64,000 bases of DNA, taken from Lycocorax pyrrhopterus obiensis (lineage: Eukaryota; Chordata; Aves; Passeriformes; Paradisaeidae). Both the position numbers and the translations under genes were made by a program. This document shows positions 12,601 to 23,708 of this stretch, piece by piece. Location of the stretch: assembly GCA_014706295.1 (NCBI GenBank), contig JACSVZ010000022.1, positions 4,916,830-4,980,829 of the forward strand, given 5' to 3'. Below the pieces are notes generated by a model. It searched no databases. It saw nothing but the letters and a program-made list of their open reading frames with translations, and had not been told where the DNA came from. Each line of letters starts with the position of its first letter. Position 1 is the first letter of the stretch.

Positions 12601-15078
12601 GAATGGATATATGGATAACGTTCTCTGCAGCTGCTCTGCCCTCTCACAAGCCAGCAGGACAAGCAGGAGCTCGGTGATCCCATGGGAACTCCGGAAGGAG
12701 CTCTGCCTTGTGTGTGCTGGAGCCAGCAGCACAGGGGATGTGTCAGACTGGGGACAAGGGGCAGCATTTGGAGGTGTTCCTTAGCATCCATAATTCTGGG
12801 ATTTGTTGGCACCCGACAGGATAAAGCTGGGATTTACTAGAAAATGGGGAGACTTGACTTGAAAACTTGGGCAAGGGTTTTTGTTTTTATTTTGTTTTTT
12901 CCTATCAAGTTCTGTAGATGAAAAGGCTTCTGTTGTGTCACCAGAAAAAAACCAAAACCTTCTCTAGGTTGTAGATTTTGTGCTTTTAGGAATGGAAAAG
13001 TCTGCAGCTGTCTCAGGCTGTTCAAAGGAAGCAAATGTGAGACAGATCTTTCTTGATTCTGTCTTCGTGGCTCTGCTGGGCACTTTCTCCCTCATCTCCT
13101 GGTAGCAGACGTGCAGAGGAAAGGTCAGGCAGTGCCGTGCTGGAATCCTTCCCCAGCCACCACCTCCCCGCGCCGCTCTCCGTGGGTGACGCGCTGGGGA
13201 TGTGATGGGACAGATGTCACATCGTGACAAGCCCTTGCGCTGATCTCGGGAGAAGTTCTGCGTGCTCTGAATGCCATTTATGCAGCAGAGGAATGATGCT
13301 GTGACTCCTTGGCATTTTAGGGCGCTTGTGGCATGTCCTGGGCTTGTCTGGCTTGCTGTAGGTGCTGAGATAATTCTGGCTTCCCCCTCGGGTGTATTCC
13401 CACTTTGCACTGGCTCCTTTGTGCGCTGTTCCTCACTCAGGATGTCTTCTGGCACCTCTGCTTCCCTCATCTGCAGTCCTGGGAAGTGGCTCAGAGGGTC
13501 TGTGGAGGTGCCTGGCTGTCGATACTCCACCGTGGTGATGGAGCAGGAGCTGCCTCGGTGTGCACAGCAAACAAACAGCGCTCAGGGAGCCTCTGCAGGG
13601 CTGAGCAGCCACCCCTGCCCTCTGCCAGGCCCCACCTCTGTGTTGCCATTGCAATCCAGCCCTCTCCTAAAGGACTTGCTGGATGTCAAAGAATGATAAA
13701 TACTTGGAAAGGGGAAAAAAAAAATAAAGGGAAGCAGAGCAGCACTTGCCAAGCTCTCTGCACATCCCGTTTTGGATTGCCCTTTCCTTCAAATCAAACA
13801 ATGCAGTTCTGAAACCAGATGTTTTCTGACAGATGTGCACAGGGCACAGTGTAACTGAGCAGATCTGAAGGGCTGACCTTCTCCCAGAGGGCTGGGCATG
13901 GATCATTTGCTTCACGGTTGTACCTAAAGGATCAGTCCTGAGAGAAGGATGCGAATTTAAAGGGTGGCCTTCAAATTAATATAAGCAATGGAGGAACATA
14001 AGAATTGTCAGGCTGGATCAGGCCCTTCTTGCTTAGGTTTGTGTTATGGTTTAAAACTAAAATAGCTGCTTCTTCAGAGCAAAGTAGGAGAGCTTAATGG
14101 CAGGGCTCGCCCACACATTGTATCTTCCCCATGTTTAACAATTAATGTTTAGTTTCAGGCCTGATGAACAAAGAAGAATCCCCCTTGCTCAGTGCTGTTG
14201 GTGTAATTGATACCTCTAAGTGCTGTCTATTAATGTAAATGCTTTCAGTCTTCAGGTTTCTCCTGACTTGCTGAGTGTTGGTTATGCCTGAACTCACTTG
14301 GGACAAGGTACGGAGACAGAGACTCAGGGTTCCTTTTCCATCCTTTAGAATCCCCACCTTTGTCCTCCTGGACTGTTCTCTTTTCTGGATATGAATCAGC
14401 AGAGCCCCTCAATTTTCCCAATGTACTGTCACATTCCTTGCTTAAGACAGAACTATTTACAATTAAGTTGCTTGTGCCTCTCTTTGAGCACCAATCCTGT
14501 TCTCTCCAGTTCACCTTTATGAGCATTTTGGAGGTGTTTTATTGTTCCCTGGCTCCTGCCCCTGCTTTGAGCCAGGCTGACACTTCCATGTATTAAATGA
14601 GGCCTCTGTGTGTCCAAGGACATGGCAGATTCCTGGAGCCAATGGATTTCGCTCTCTTGTCCCAGCTCTGTGGAACTGGTGGCTGAAGGAGCACGGCAGG
14701 AGTGTCTGGGGCTCAGGGGGTCACTGCCTGAAGGGTCTGGACCTGCTCCAGGAGGGAGGGAGACCTCTGAGTCCCCAGAATTGCCTCTGCTGTTCCTCTT
14801 GCTATGAGGTTCTGCTCTGGCTCCTTCCTGCTGTGCAGCTGATTTATGCACTTTATTAAATCTGTCCCCGTTTCCTCTTTCCCCTGAGAGGGTTCCTTGC
14901 TCCTCTGGAAGTACATTTTCCTTCGTGGATTTCATGGGTGGATCATTAGATGGATTCTTTCACCATCCCGACGCCATTTCTGCCTCGAGCTCTGGTTTCT
15001 GCTGGTTATTCAGCTGGGAAACAGCAGGAGAGGGAGGAAGCAGAGAAGCAGCAGGTTCATCTTGAGCCTGGATCCAAC
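9657..15078. other. Long unique stretch without a recognised gene
   Basis: No CR1 or LTR with defined ends was recognised. 9760-9960 is a CTG/TGCC-rich segment on the plus strand. At 14042 the words 'tgttatggtttaaaact' resemble the start of a passerine ERVL LTR, but no matching end was found. A 27-bp segment (12309-12335, minus strand) has strong splice-like borders but is too short to claim as an exon. Confidence 0.4.
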
Positions 15079-15083
15079 CTCAG
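15079..15083. repeat. 5-bp target-site duplication, left (CTCAG)
   Basis: CTCAG precedes the LTR start TGTCCTGAG and recurs exactly at 15661-15665, after the LTR end ACTAGTACA. Confidence 0.75.
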
Positions 15084-15660
15084 TGTCCTGAGTTGCAGCG
15101 TATTCTATTACCATCCTCATGAGCTGTTGAAACCAGGTGGGGCAGTGTTTCCTGGCCTCCTCCCTCCGGACTATCTTTCTGTTAATGGCCCATCAATGCC
15201 CTGCCCCATGACTCAGAGATAACTCCCTCCGGACTATCTTCTGTTAATGAGCCCATCAATGCCTTGCCTCATGACTCATCATCCCATTGTGAGATGCTCC
15301 ACCCAGAAGGAGGAACCAAGCATTCCATCCTGGATATAATCTGAGATTCCCAACACCACAGACACCCTTTCCACTGGGTTCCCAGAGGACAGGAGCTACG
15401 TAGCCACCACTGGACCTTCCGAGGAAGAGCAGACCCCTTTCTACAGGATCACTGCTTCAACAGAACCACATCCACCACTTCAGGAGGACTGCAGCCACCA
15501 TTTTATCGGAGTGCTACCGCCACCCTGACTAACAGGGTGTCAGGTTGTATCCTGACTCTGTCAGTTTGAACCAGTGTTTTCTGCCTTTTTTATTTAATTT
15601 CCCTATTAAATTGTTATTCTGACTTGGTGCCTCCCAATGGTTTGTTTTCAAACTAGTACA
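15084..15660 (+). mobile_element. Solo LTR, ERVL-like (5-bp TSD)
   Basis: This 577-bp element has TG...CA ends (TGTCCTGAG...ACTAGTACA) and a 5-bp direct duplication, CTCAG. On the plus strand a TATA-like box (TATAAT, 15335-15340) and a late ATTAAA polyadenylation signal (15605-15610) lie in the order expected for U3-R-U5. The U3 holds a tandem duplication. A 5-bp duplication points to class III (ERVL-type) elements. No internal retroviral sequence adjoins it. Confidence 0.85.
15161..15278 (+). repeat. Two-copy 63-bp-period duplication inside the LTR U3
   Basis: The 55-bp segment at 15161-15215 recurs at 15224-15278 with a few changes. Both copies begin 'tccctccggactatctt' and end 'atgactca'. 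The TGACTCA at each end is a canonical AP-1 site. Duplicated U3 segments often act as enhancer repeats in retroviruses. Confidence 0.85.
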
Positions 15661-15665
15661 CTCAG

Positions 15666-16327
15666 GAAGACATGAATGTGCAGGGAGATAGGAATCCTCC
15701 TAAACTGGGCTTCACCAGCGGTTCTGGAGTCTGCTGCTTTCAAAGGAGCCTGTTGGAAAGTCGAGAGAGGGTTCCAGCCCTTTGCAGGAGGAGATGGTGG
15801 GTGCTGAGGCTCCCTGTCAAACTCCTTGCCCTGGAAAGCATCAGGACTGACCTGCAGAGGAGGGTCCAGAGGGCTCCAGGACGGGTTACACCCTCGGGAT
15901 GGTTGTAAAAGCCTTTTGTTTCTGCTTTCTAATGTACTTTCCTCTGAGCTGTAGCAAGGCCTGAGCTCCCAGCAGCCTGGAATTGCTCTGGCCTGCTAAA
16001 ACCTGTGTGGTTCTGTCTGTCCTATGGAGAAAATGGGGGACCAGGAGGACTGAGCACCCTTACTGTGCCCTGCTCGGTGCTGGGGAGCGGTGGGGTGTGG
16101 GATGGTGGCCGGGGATGGCTTGGCAGGGAGGGACAGACATTCTCTGCTTGCAGAGCTCCTGTGGGAGGCACAAGCAAAGCTGTAGGGAAAGGTGAGGTAG
16201 GCTCGGGAATTCCGCTTTTTTCAAAGCATTTCTGTAAATCAAAAACTACGTCGCTGTTCTCTGGGTGCCTACAAGCACTGCCCTGTCCAGAGATGACCCT
16301 CCCTCCAAGGAAGCATTGGGAGTAAGA
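15666..16327. other. Unique sequence, no gene seen
   Basis: I see no gene or clear repeat between the ERVL-like LTR and the next CR1. Confidence 0.4.
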
Positions 16328-16458
16328 GCCAGGCCAGGTTGGATGGGGCTTGGAGCAGCCTGGGATAGTGGAAGGTGTCCCTGCCCATGGCAGGGGCTGG
16401 GATGGGATGAGCTTTAAAATCCTTTCCAACCCAAACCATTCCATGATTCACTGATTCT
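16328..16458 (+). mobile_element. CR1 LINE, short 3' end
   Basis: Contains 'ggatggggcttggagcagcc', 'tggaaggtgtccctgcccat' and 'tccaacccaaaccattcc', and ends with the ATTCACTGATTCT-type tail. Confidence 0.88.
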
Positions 16459-19400
16459 AAGTGTTCAACTCCTCTGAAAATCCTCCCCAACCACTCCTAA
16501 ATCCATATTTCTGTGGAGCTCCTGGTGTTTTCACTCTGTGGCCCAGCCCTGGAGTATTTTAGCAGGAGACAAACAGGATGTGTCCCTCTCTTCCCTCACC
16601 GACAGCACACGTCTCAAACTGCAGCAGATGCAGGGCTTTGTTCCTGGCACTGTCTGTCAAATGTAAGAACGTTTTTTGATCCACTTTAGAGCAAATCAAA
16701 ATGTTTAATCTAGAAAAGCTTGAAATGCTTCATCAACCCATCCACCCCCCTTTGCTTTTTCTTACAGGACCAGCTGCTGATGCAGTGGAAGTCCATGTGA
16801 GTTTGAGTGTTCTAAAGCGGCATGTTTGGTGAGAATATTATTTCTTCCCAAATATTAACCTTTCTTCTTTGCTTGCATCTGTTGGTGACAAGCTCACACT
16901 GACACACATTACTGGCTATTGATTCTTCATTGAGATGCTCTCAATTCTTCAGTGAGGAACTTTATTAGAACAATTTACTCCCTGCCCAACAAATCTAACA
17001 ACTTCTAGAGAGATCTTCTGATGACATCAAGCAGCCACAAAACTGTGGTGCTGCACCCTGGTTCAAAATTGACTCTGCTCAGCAGTTTCATGTTTCATCA
17101 CCTCCTCCACCTCTTCCCTGGTTTTGCCAGAAATGGCAAAAAACCTCCTGAGGTTCCCTCAATTTTGTCTTTTTTTCTTATGCAAGAGAAGAAAGTCTGA
17201 CCAAATTCATGGAGTCCTCAACCTTCCATTTTACCAGCTGAGGTCTGTTTGCATCTTGTAAACAAGATTTAATATTCTTAAAAAAATCTCCGTGGAGCAG
17301 AATTCATATTTCATGAAAGTATCAGTTTGAAGTTCAAAACCTTGGACATCCTGAGTTTGAGACTCCCACGGAGCTGCTGTAATTTGGGACAGGATATTCT
17401 CCTCCTGAGTTCAACACTCAGTATTTCACTGGGGGTTTTTTTAACTGTTCCCGTGTTGGAAAACAGCAAAGACAAGTATTTGCTCTCCATTTCATTGCTC
17501 CCTCGGGACTCTGATTAACCTGCTGCTCGTTCCTCTCCTGAGGTAAATTCATGGGTTTGTTCTTTCTCTGTGTAGGAGGAGGAAAAAAAAAATCTTTGCC
17601 ATTGGTGCTGTGTGAATCTGCCAAGCTGGTGGGAGCTGTTCCTGGGCATGGGTGGGCACCAGGCAGGTCCTGGCAGGGCTGAGGGGCTGCTTTGCTTTGG
17701 AACCTCGTGCTGCTCAGTAATACCTGCTGCTCACCACATCCACCGAGTTCCTGTGGGCCACACAGCCAAGGATTGAAACGTTGAAGTTAAACTTGTAATA
17801 TACCACTGGGCTGCACTTCTGAACCACCAAATGACCGATTTTAGGGCTGTCTCTTCAAGAGGACTCTCCCCTGGGCAGCCCCAACCAAACCGAAGCATTG
17901 ACAGCCCCCTGAGCAGTGGAGGAAATCCACGGTGTGTCCCACATCTCTATCAAACCAGGACTGAGGCACTGCCACGATGCAGCAGGGCTGGGATCCCCGA
18001 TCATTTGCTTGTTTCAAACCTCGACACACTCCCCAAATCTGTGCCCTTTCTCGAGGGCTCCTGTGGGTCTCTCGCGTCCCCCACATGCAGTGAAGTGCTG
18101 GGGGATGGTGCCACCACAGATGTCTGGGCTTTCTGCTTTGTGAAATTCACATCCATTATTATAACATGCAAATTCCTTGGCTAGGAGAAGAAGGAAATGC
18201 ACATTTCTTTTCTTTTTCATAATCATCTTTGCTAGTCATAGGGCAGTTGGAATAATGTGTTCTCTTTCAAATGAAAACAAAGGCATAAAAATAGAGCTTC
18301 AGAACCCAGAACAGTGGCAAGATCTTTAAATAAATCCCCTCAGAATACTTGATTTTCAAATTGGTTACTTCAAATAGATTCACCATCTCACCTTCTCTCC
18401 AGAAGATGCTTTTATCAGATCCAAAACTAAGGGGCATTTAGTCAGAAGAGCTTAAGTGAGACTTTTCTAACAATTGCCTGTTAGACCTTAGCCAAAATCA
18501 AACATCTGTTTATGCTGAGGTACATTCAGTTTTCTTTGCAGTTTTCCTTGGTGCAGTTGTTCATTCTTTGCAGTTGTCTCCATTCCTGGCCCCTGCTGTT
18601 AAATTGCTGCTGCATTTCCCTGCAGAGAAGGCTGCACTTTATTGATAGATGAAGTGATTCCAAATAATCCATTGTCCAAGGCAGTAACTATTTTTCTTTA
18701 GGGAAAGCCCCTTAGCTGGAATGTGCAGTTTAACAAACAAATAAAACAATGCCAAACTCACTTGTGGATGAAAGAGGGGAAGGAAACCTCAGGATTTAAT
18801 TGGTGCAATGAAATGAATGCATTGTCTGGGCAGTGTCCACCACCTCATCCTCTCACACTGAGGGAGAGGGTCCCTGGAGCAGGCAGAGTGTCTGCTGACC
18901 CTCAGGGCATGTGGCTGGCTTGCATCGAAGCAAACATCCCTGGGATGCATCCCGCAGGGAGGCAAATCCATCAGGGAGCTCACAGCATGGAGATCCGGTG
19001 CCTGGGCTGCCCAGAGCTGCCTCCTTGGGGCACCATGAAGCACCCTGGTGATGCCAAGGAATCTCAATCCGTGAGAAAGAGCCTCCTCCCCTTTTCCCCG
19101 AGGCCAGTGAGTTACCACGGACCTGGCAGTGCTGCCTCTTCTCTGTAATTCCTGTCTGCTCAAGGAAAATCCTGGATGTGAGCAATGGAGCAGGTCAGGG
19201 AACTGAGAGCACTGCCAGGCTGGCAGCGAGGATTTCACACTCGAGCAGATTGCTGTTGCCTCCAGCACCTCCAGCATCGGGCTGGCTGGAGCACGAGTGC
19301 TGGGGCTTGGCAAATCCAGCTTTTGGGTTCTGGCTTTTCTACAGTCTCTGTGTGCATTTTGGCAACTTGCTTGATTTCCCTGGGCGTGATCCAAAACCTG

Positions 19401-19802
19401 GGGAAGTCAAGGAGAGTCTTTCCTGGAGCTTAGATATGCTGTGAACAGGCTCCTCAGGTCTCTGTTTCTAGTCTATACGTGGGGAACACACTGCCTCTCC
19501 TACATTGGCTGCAAACTCTGCGTGACAGGGTTTGTTCCTGGCTGTGAGCACAGCAGAGCCCTGATTGGGGCTGGCATTCTGGAGGTTCAAGGCAAACAGA
19601 AGCCGTGGGCACCCGCAGGGACCCAGCTGGGTGGCAAGCAGCATCCTCCCAAAATCTGTGCTGCTCGTGTGTGGGAATGCAGAGCAGAAGGGCTTGCACG
19701 ACTCGTATTTATCCATGGCAAAAATCAAACCACCCAAAGAGGGTCAGGGTTAGTCTGGACGTAGGGGTTGCACTGGTAGGGAAAGAACAGGGATATTGTT
19801 GT
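16459..19802. other. Unique stretch without a recognised gene
   Basis: About 3.3 kb. No repeats with clear ends were seen. Part of it (18140-18700) is AT-rich and non-repetitive. A 201-residue minus-strand frame at 18789-19394 has no family motif and no splice support. Confidence 0.4.
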
Positions 19803-20160
19803 AGAATCCCAGAATTCCAGAATGGTTTGGGTTGGAGGGGACCTTCAAACTCATCCAGTGCCACCCCCTGCCATGGACAGGGACACCTTCCACTGTCCCA
19901 GGCTGCTCCAAGCCCTGTCCAACCTGGCCTTGGACACTTCCAGGGATCCAGGGGCAGCCACAGCTTCTCTGGGCACCCTGTGGTCAGAGAAGGGTCTCCC
20001 CACCCTCACAGGGAGGAATTTTTTTCTAATACCCAATCTAAAGCTACTCTCTCAGTTAGAAGCCATTCCCTTGTCCTGTCACTCCACGCCCTTGTCCAAA
20101 GTTCCTCTCCAGCTCTCTTGGAGCCCCTTGAGGCACTGGAAGTTTCTGAGGACCATGGTC
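19803..20160 (-). mobile_element. CR1 LINE, 3' fragment
   Basis: Reverse CR1 starting with 'gaatcccagaattccagaat' and 'ggtttgggttggaggggacc', then the inverted blocks 'ggcagccacagcttctctgg' and 'ctctcttggagccccttgag'. It is the same subfamily as the copies at 0.2 and 9.3 kb. Confidence 0.9.
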
Positions 20161-20295
20161 CTGTAATACTCCAAGAACAGGGGTAGGGTGGAGGGAAGTA
20201 GGGCAAAAGTTCATTTTCACTTCACTTAGAAGCAAAAATCCTTCAGTTTTAGTTCAAAACTACTCATTCAACCAGAATAGTAGGATTTTAGTTCC

Positions 20296-20412
20296 CCCTT
20301 GTCCTATCACTACCTGCCCACACAAAGAGTTGCTCTCCCTCTTTCATAAATCCCCTTCAGGACCTGGAAGGCCTCAGTGAAGTCCCCCAGAGCCTTCTCC
20401 TCTCCAGGCACA
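20296..20412 (-). mobile_element. Older CR1 fragment
   Basis: A diverged reverse CR1 segment: 'cttgtcctatcactacctgc', 'ccttcaggacctggaaggcc' and 'cagagccttctcctctccag'. It belongs to a different, more diverged subfamily than the adjoining copy at 19.8 kb. Confidence 0.7.
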
Positions 20413-21147
20413 TCAGTGTGACTTCAGCAGGAAGAAGGATTCCTGCAGGCATTTCCCGGTCTGCAAAAGGCTTTTGCCTCCTTGGGCAGAGCCCAGCACT
20501 GCATCGTTCATGTCAGAGCTGGCTCCTTTTCTGCTCCAGGGCGGTTCTGTGAAGGCAAAGCTGGGGCTGTTTGCACCTCTGCCTGCCGGATCTGGGCAGG
20601 AACTCCTGTCTCTCCCCACTTTCCTTTCCATCTTCTGCAGGAATCCACAATCCAGCCTCTTCCCTCAGCTCCTGCACAGCCGGAGGAGTGCAGCTGCACC
20701 CAGAGATGGGCTGTGCATTCCTGCATGGAAATGTCAGCCAAGTGACCCTCATTCCCAGCGAGCCACAGGGCTGGGGACATCGGTGACGAGCCAAGTGGGT
20801 CACAATCCAAGTCCCCTTCTCACACAAACCGTGCTCAAGGCCTAAGCAAACCATGGAATTCTGCTCCCGGCGGGACAGGGCAGCCGTGGAGCTGAGCTGG
20901 TGCCGGTGCCCCAGGCTGGGGGTGGAGCTCCATTGGGTCAGATACGGATTTGGGAACAGCGGTGGCTCCGGGATGGATCTGAGGTGGTTTGGAGAATAAA
21001 TTTGGGGCTCTTCAGTAGCCACGGAGAGGATGATGTGGGACTGGAGCAAGGGGTAGCTCAGGGCTCTGGAGTTTCGAATCTCTGGGAGGAAGATTAGGGA
21101 GGGCTGGGATGGAGAGGCGTGAGGAGTTACAGGGTGTGGGCAGAAGT
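20413..21147. other. Unique sequence, no gene seen
   Basis: No recognisable repeat. A 227-residue minus-strand frame (20513-21196) is proline/serine-rich without a recognisable domain and is treated as chance. Confidence 0.4.
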
Positions 21148-21248
21148 TAGCAAGGCCAAGTTGGATGGGCACTGGAGCTGATCTAGTGGGTGGCATCCCT
21201 GTCCTTGAACTAGTTGAGGTCCCTCCTGACCCAAACCATTGTGTGACC
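21148..21248 (+). mobile_element. Degraded CR1 3' end
   Basis: The order 'aaggccaagttggatgggca', 'tggcatccctgtccttgaac' and 'ctgacccaaaccattgtgtg' follows the CR1 3' end with many substitutions. Confidence 0.65.
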
Positions 21249-22545
21249 TCTCAGAGGAAGGGCACCCTGGGGACACTCTGTGTCTCAGGACTCAGCATGA
21301 GGGCAAGGACAGCTTTCCCTGTGCCTCTGTTCTCCTGCTGGAAGCTCAGTAGCTCTGGGAATTCTGGCATAGGGCTCCAGGTGTTGTACCTGAGCAGGGA
21401 CAATGGTGAGAGACTCAGGGAGGATCTGAAGCCGTGTGGTTTCACACTTTTAACTAAAAGCCTTCAGATCATCACTGGCCCAGGCAAGAACAGGCAGGTT
21501 TCTCCCAGCCCTTACTGCACTGCTGCAGCAATTTATGGCTCCCGTGAGCTTTGCTCATCTAAAAAGTGCCCACAGAAGCATTTCCTCATGGAAAGTCTTT
21601 CCAGCATATTGTAACGGGGAAGGAGTGAGTGTATTTATTTGAAGTGGTGCCCTAGAAAGCTGCTCCAAGCCTGGCAGGCAGTTGGTGCCCACCTCTGATG
21701 CAGAGAGAGGAAACGCAAGTCTCATTGTGAACCCTTCATGACAGACTGAAACACAAGTCCGTGCCCAAGAACTCCCACAGCATTCAGCCTCATTTTGGAC
21801 TCTCCAGTAAAACTTTTAGTTCAGATGGCTTTTGCTTTTGCAACTCTGTTCCTGAGGTCAAATCTAAGGTTGTACAACTGAAAAATGTAGATTTAGGATC
21901 CGCGTTGCTCCCTGGCACTTTTTATTCTTTCAGTGCTACCCTAAGTTTCATTAACCTGGAGTTAAACTAAGGTTATGCTGTTGGATGAGCATAATAAAAT
22001 GCACTGCCTGGGCTGAGGAACATATTTCTTTCATGGTGCTTTAAGAGGCCTATAAAGCTGTGATTAAATGATGTCTAAGCTTAGCTCTTCTGCAGCATCT
22101 TGCTGAGAGCAGAATCAAAACCTGGTTGGGACCTTGTCTTTAATACCCCACTGTCACAACGAGATGCAGAGCCACCAGACCCAGCAACTCTGCTTATTTT
22201 AAGCCAGCGACAGCTGAGGTGCCAGTGGCCCTTTGCAAATGCCTGTAACACGATGCTCACTTAAGTACCAGCCCGATTCATCCTGCGGCCCCAGGAATGT
22301 GTTGGTGTGTGCTCAGGGAATAGCTGGCATGGCTGGGAGGGCTCAGAAATCCCAGCCCAGCGCTGAGCTGGGGCTTTGGAAGGCACGAGAAGTGCAGGGT
22401 TTGTTCAAGGGAAACAGCTGCACGAGAGAGAAGAAAAAAAACAAGGAGAAAGGAAAAAAAAAAGAGAAAATGAGGCAGTCAGAGAGGCAGAGACAGCATG
22501 GAGCTGTGCCAGGGACGGTCAGGCTGGAGATCAGAGAAAGAAAGG
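21249..22545. other. Unique sequence including a purine-rich tract
   Basis: The part at 21960-22110 is AT-rich and non-repetitive. 22425-22497 is strongly purine-rich (GAA/AAAA runs) and gives a false lysine/glutamate-rich open frame. Confidence 0.4.
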
Positions 22546-22744
22546 CCCTTCCCCCAGAGGGTGCTGGGCGCTGCCCAGGCTCCCCAGGGAATGGGCACGG
22601 CCCCGAGGCTGCCAGAGCTCCAGGAGCGTTTGGACAGCGCTGCCAGGGATGCCCAGGGTGGGGTTGTTGGGGTGTCTGTGCAGGGCTGGAGCTGGGCTGG
22701 GTGATCCCTGTGGGTCCCTTCCAGCTCAGGATGTTCTGTGATCT
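22546..22744 (+). mobile_element. CR1 LINE, 3' end fragment
   Basis: Forward copy of the subfamily seen inverted at 8.8 kb: 'cccccagagggtgctgggcg', 'gctgccagagctccaggagc', 'ggtggggttgttggggtgtc', and the end 'tcaggatgttctgtgatct'. Confidence 0.9.
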
Positions 22745-22843
22745 CTTGTCCAACACAGTGGGCACTCCTGGCTGTTTAGTGCAGAGGCTGCATCGGTTTT
22801 GTGGCACAGCAACCAGATAAATCTGCGTCTTTTAATTGCGGTG

Positions 22844-22889
22844 CTTTGGTACTGAAGTGTTTCACACTTTGGTACTGAAGTGTTCCAGC
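22844..22889. repeat. Two-copy 23-bp tandem duplication
   Basis: 'ctttggtactgaagtgttyc' occurs at 22844 and again at 22867. Confidence 0.85.
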
Positions 22890-23313
22890 TTCCTCGTGGT
22901 TTACTGGGAGGAAAGTGCTCCCCTCGGACCCAGCCTGTCCCTGCTGCGCTGCATGGCCACCCCAGAGCAGGGTTTGTCACTGCCACCACCCCACGGTGCA
23001 CTTTGGAAGGGGCACTGCCATGTAAAGGAGTACAGGCTCATCTCCCTGTCAGGCTTTTCCAGGGAACTTGAGCACAGTGGTTGAATGGTCCTGAAAAATC
23101 ATTGCTGCCTGGCTGTGTGAACCACCAGGCATGGCAAGGAGCTGAAATCGGGGTTGGACAGGGCTGGGGATTAACACCAGCGGCTCAGGCTCGTGCAGCC
23201 AGAAAACTTCAGCAAGACTTTCTCCTGGAAGAGAACAGAGTGGCTGTTACTGAGACAGGGAAAGCAGAGCTGGCTGCTGCGGTGTTATTTTAATAGAGGT
23301 TGTGTAACTTTAC

Positions 23314-23408
23314 CTTGTTCTGAACTCCCAAACTTTTCTGGCTGGTAATAGGAACACTGCCATAGCCCGAGCCTTGAAGCAAGAAGCCTTGGAAGCTTCC
23401 CAGGAAGG
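23314..23408 (-). other. Candidate coding exon (second of an adjacent pair)
   Basis: On the minus strand this 95-bp segment is bounded by an acceptor-like sequence (pyrimidine-rich 'atctttgattccccag') and a donor-like AAG|GTAAAG. It opens with two bases of a split codon and then reads 31 codons without a stop (FLGSFQG...SLGVQNK). The segment just upstream on the same strand (23516-23708) ends with one base of a codon, so joining the two across a 107-bp intron keeps the frame. I do not recognise the protein. Splice-like borders arise often by chance in vertebrate DNA, so this is tentative. Confidence 0.25.
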
Positions 23409-23515
23409 CTGGGGAATCAAAGATGTGCAGCTTAATATGGAGACAAAGTTTGAGCAGGCAGCAAAGGAGCAGGGCCCGAGGTGCAGGGCCCATGTGAAGT
23501 CCCAGCATTACTCAC

Positions 23516-23708
23516 CTCCATGGCTGCTCTCCCTCCAAAGGGGCAGCTGAGTAAGGATTTCTTCATTTGGCAAAGGAGGAGAGTCCTGAGGTGATTCCCA
23601 CAGGGATGATTTGCCCGTGTTCAGTGAAGGGCTGTGCCTGGTAAGAGTGTTCCCCACGGTGCTGTATATTTGAGGCAGTCCTTGTCCAGTGAGTGAATAT
23701 TCCACAGG
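23516..23708 (-). other. Candidate coding exon (first of an adjacent pair)
   Basis: On the minus strand, a 193-bp segment lies between a good pyrimidine tract ending 'ctttcctatcccag' and a near-consensus donor GAG|GTGAGTA. It is open for 64 codons plus one base, starting PVEYSLTGQG and ending with a charged region (NEEILTQLPLWRESSHG). Phase and strand agree with the segment at 23314-23408. No domain, signal peptide or membrane segment is evident and I cannot name the gene. The alternative is a pair of pseudo-exons in unique non-coding DNA. Confidence 0.27.

Noticed and set aside
12964..13530. 188-residue minus-strand frame with an acidic run
   Set aside because: There is no recognisable domain. 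The possible internal exon (acceptor 'ggactgcag', donor GTGAGG) is only 34 bp and its frame cannot be tied to any neighbour.
14042..15660. A longer ERVL element starting at 'tgttatggtttaaaact'
   Set aside because: The bases before 14042 do not match those after 15660. The exact CTCAG pair instead delimits a 577-bp solo LTR at 15084-15660.
21069..21085. tRNA-like 'gtttcgaatctctgg'
   Set aside because: No matching A box, acceptor stem or cloverleaf around it.
22233..22820. 195-residue plus-strand frame with a K/E-rich region
   Set aside because: The charged region is a purine-rich low-complexity tract and the second half is CR1.
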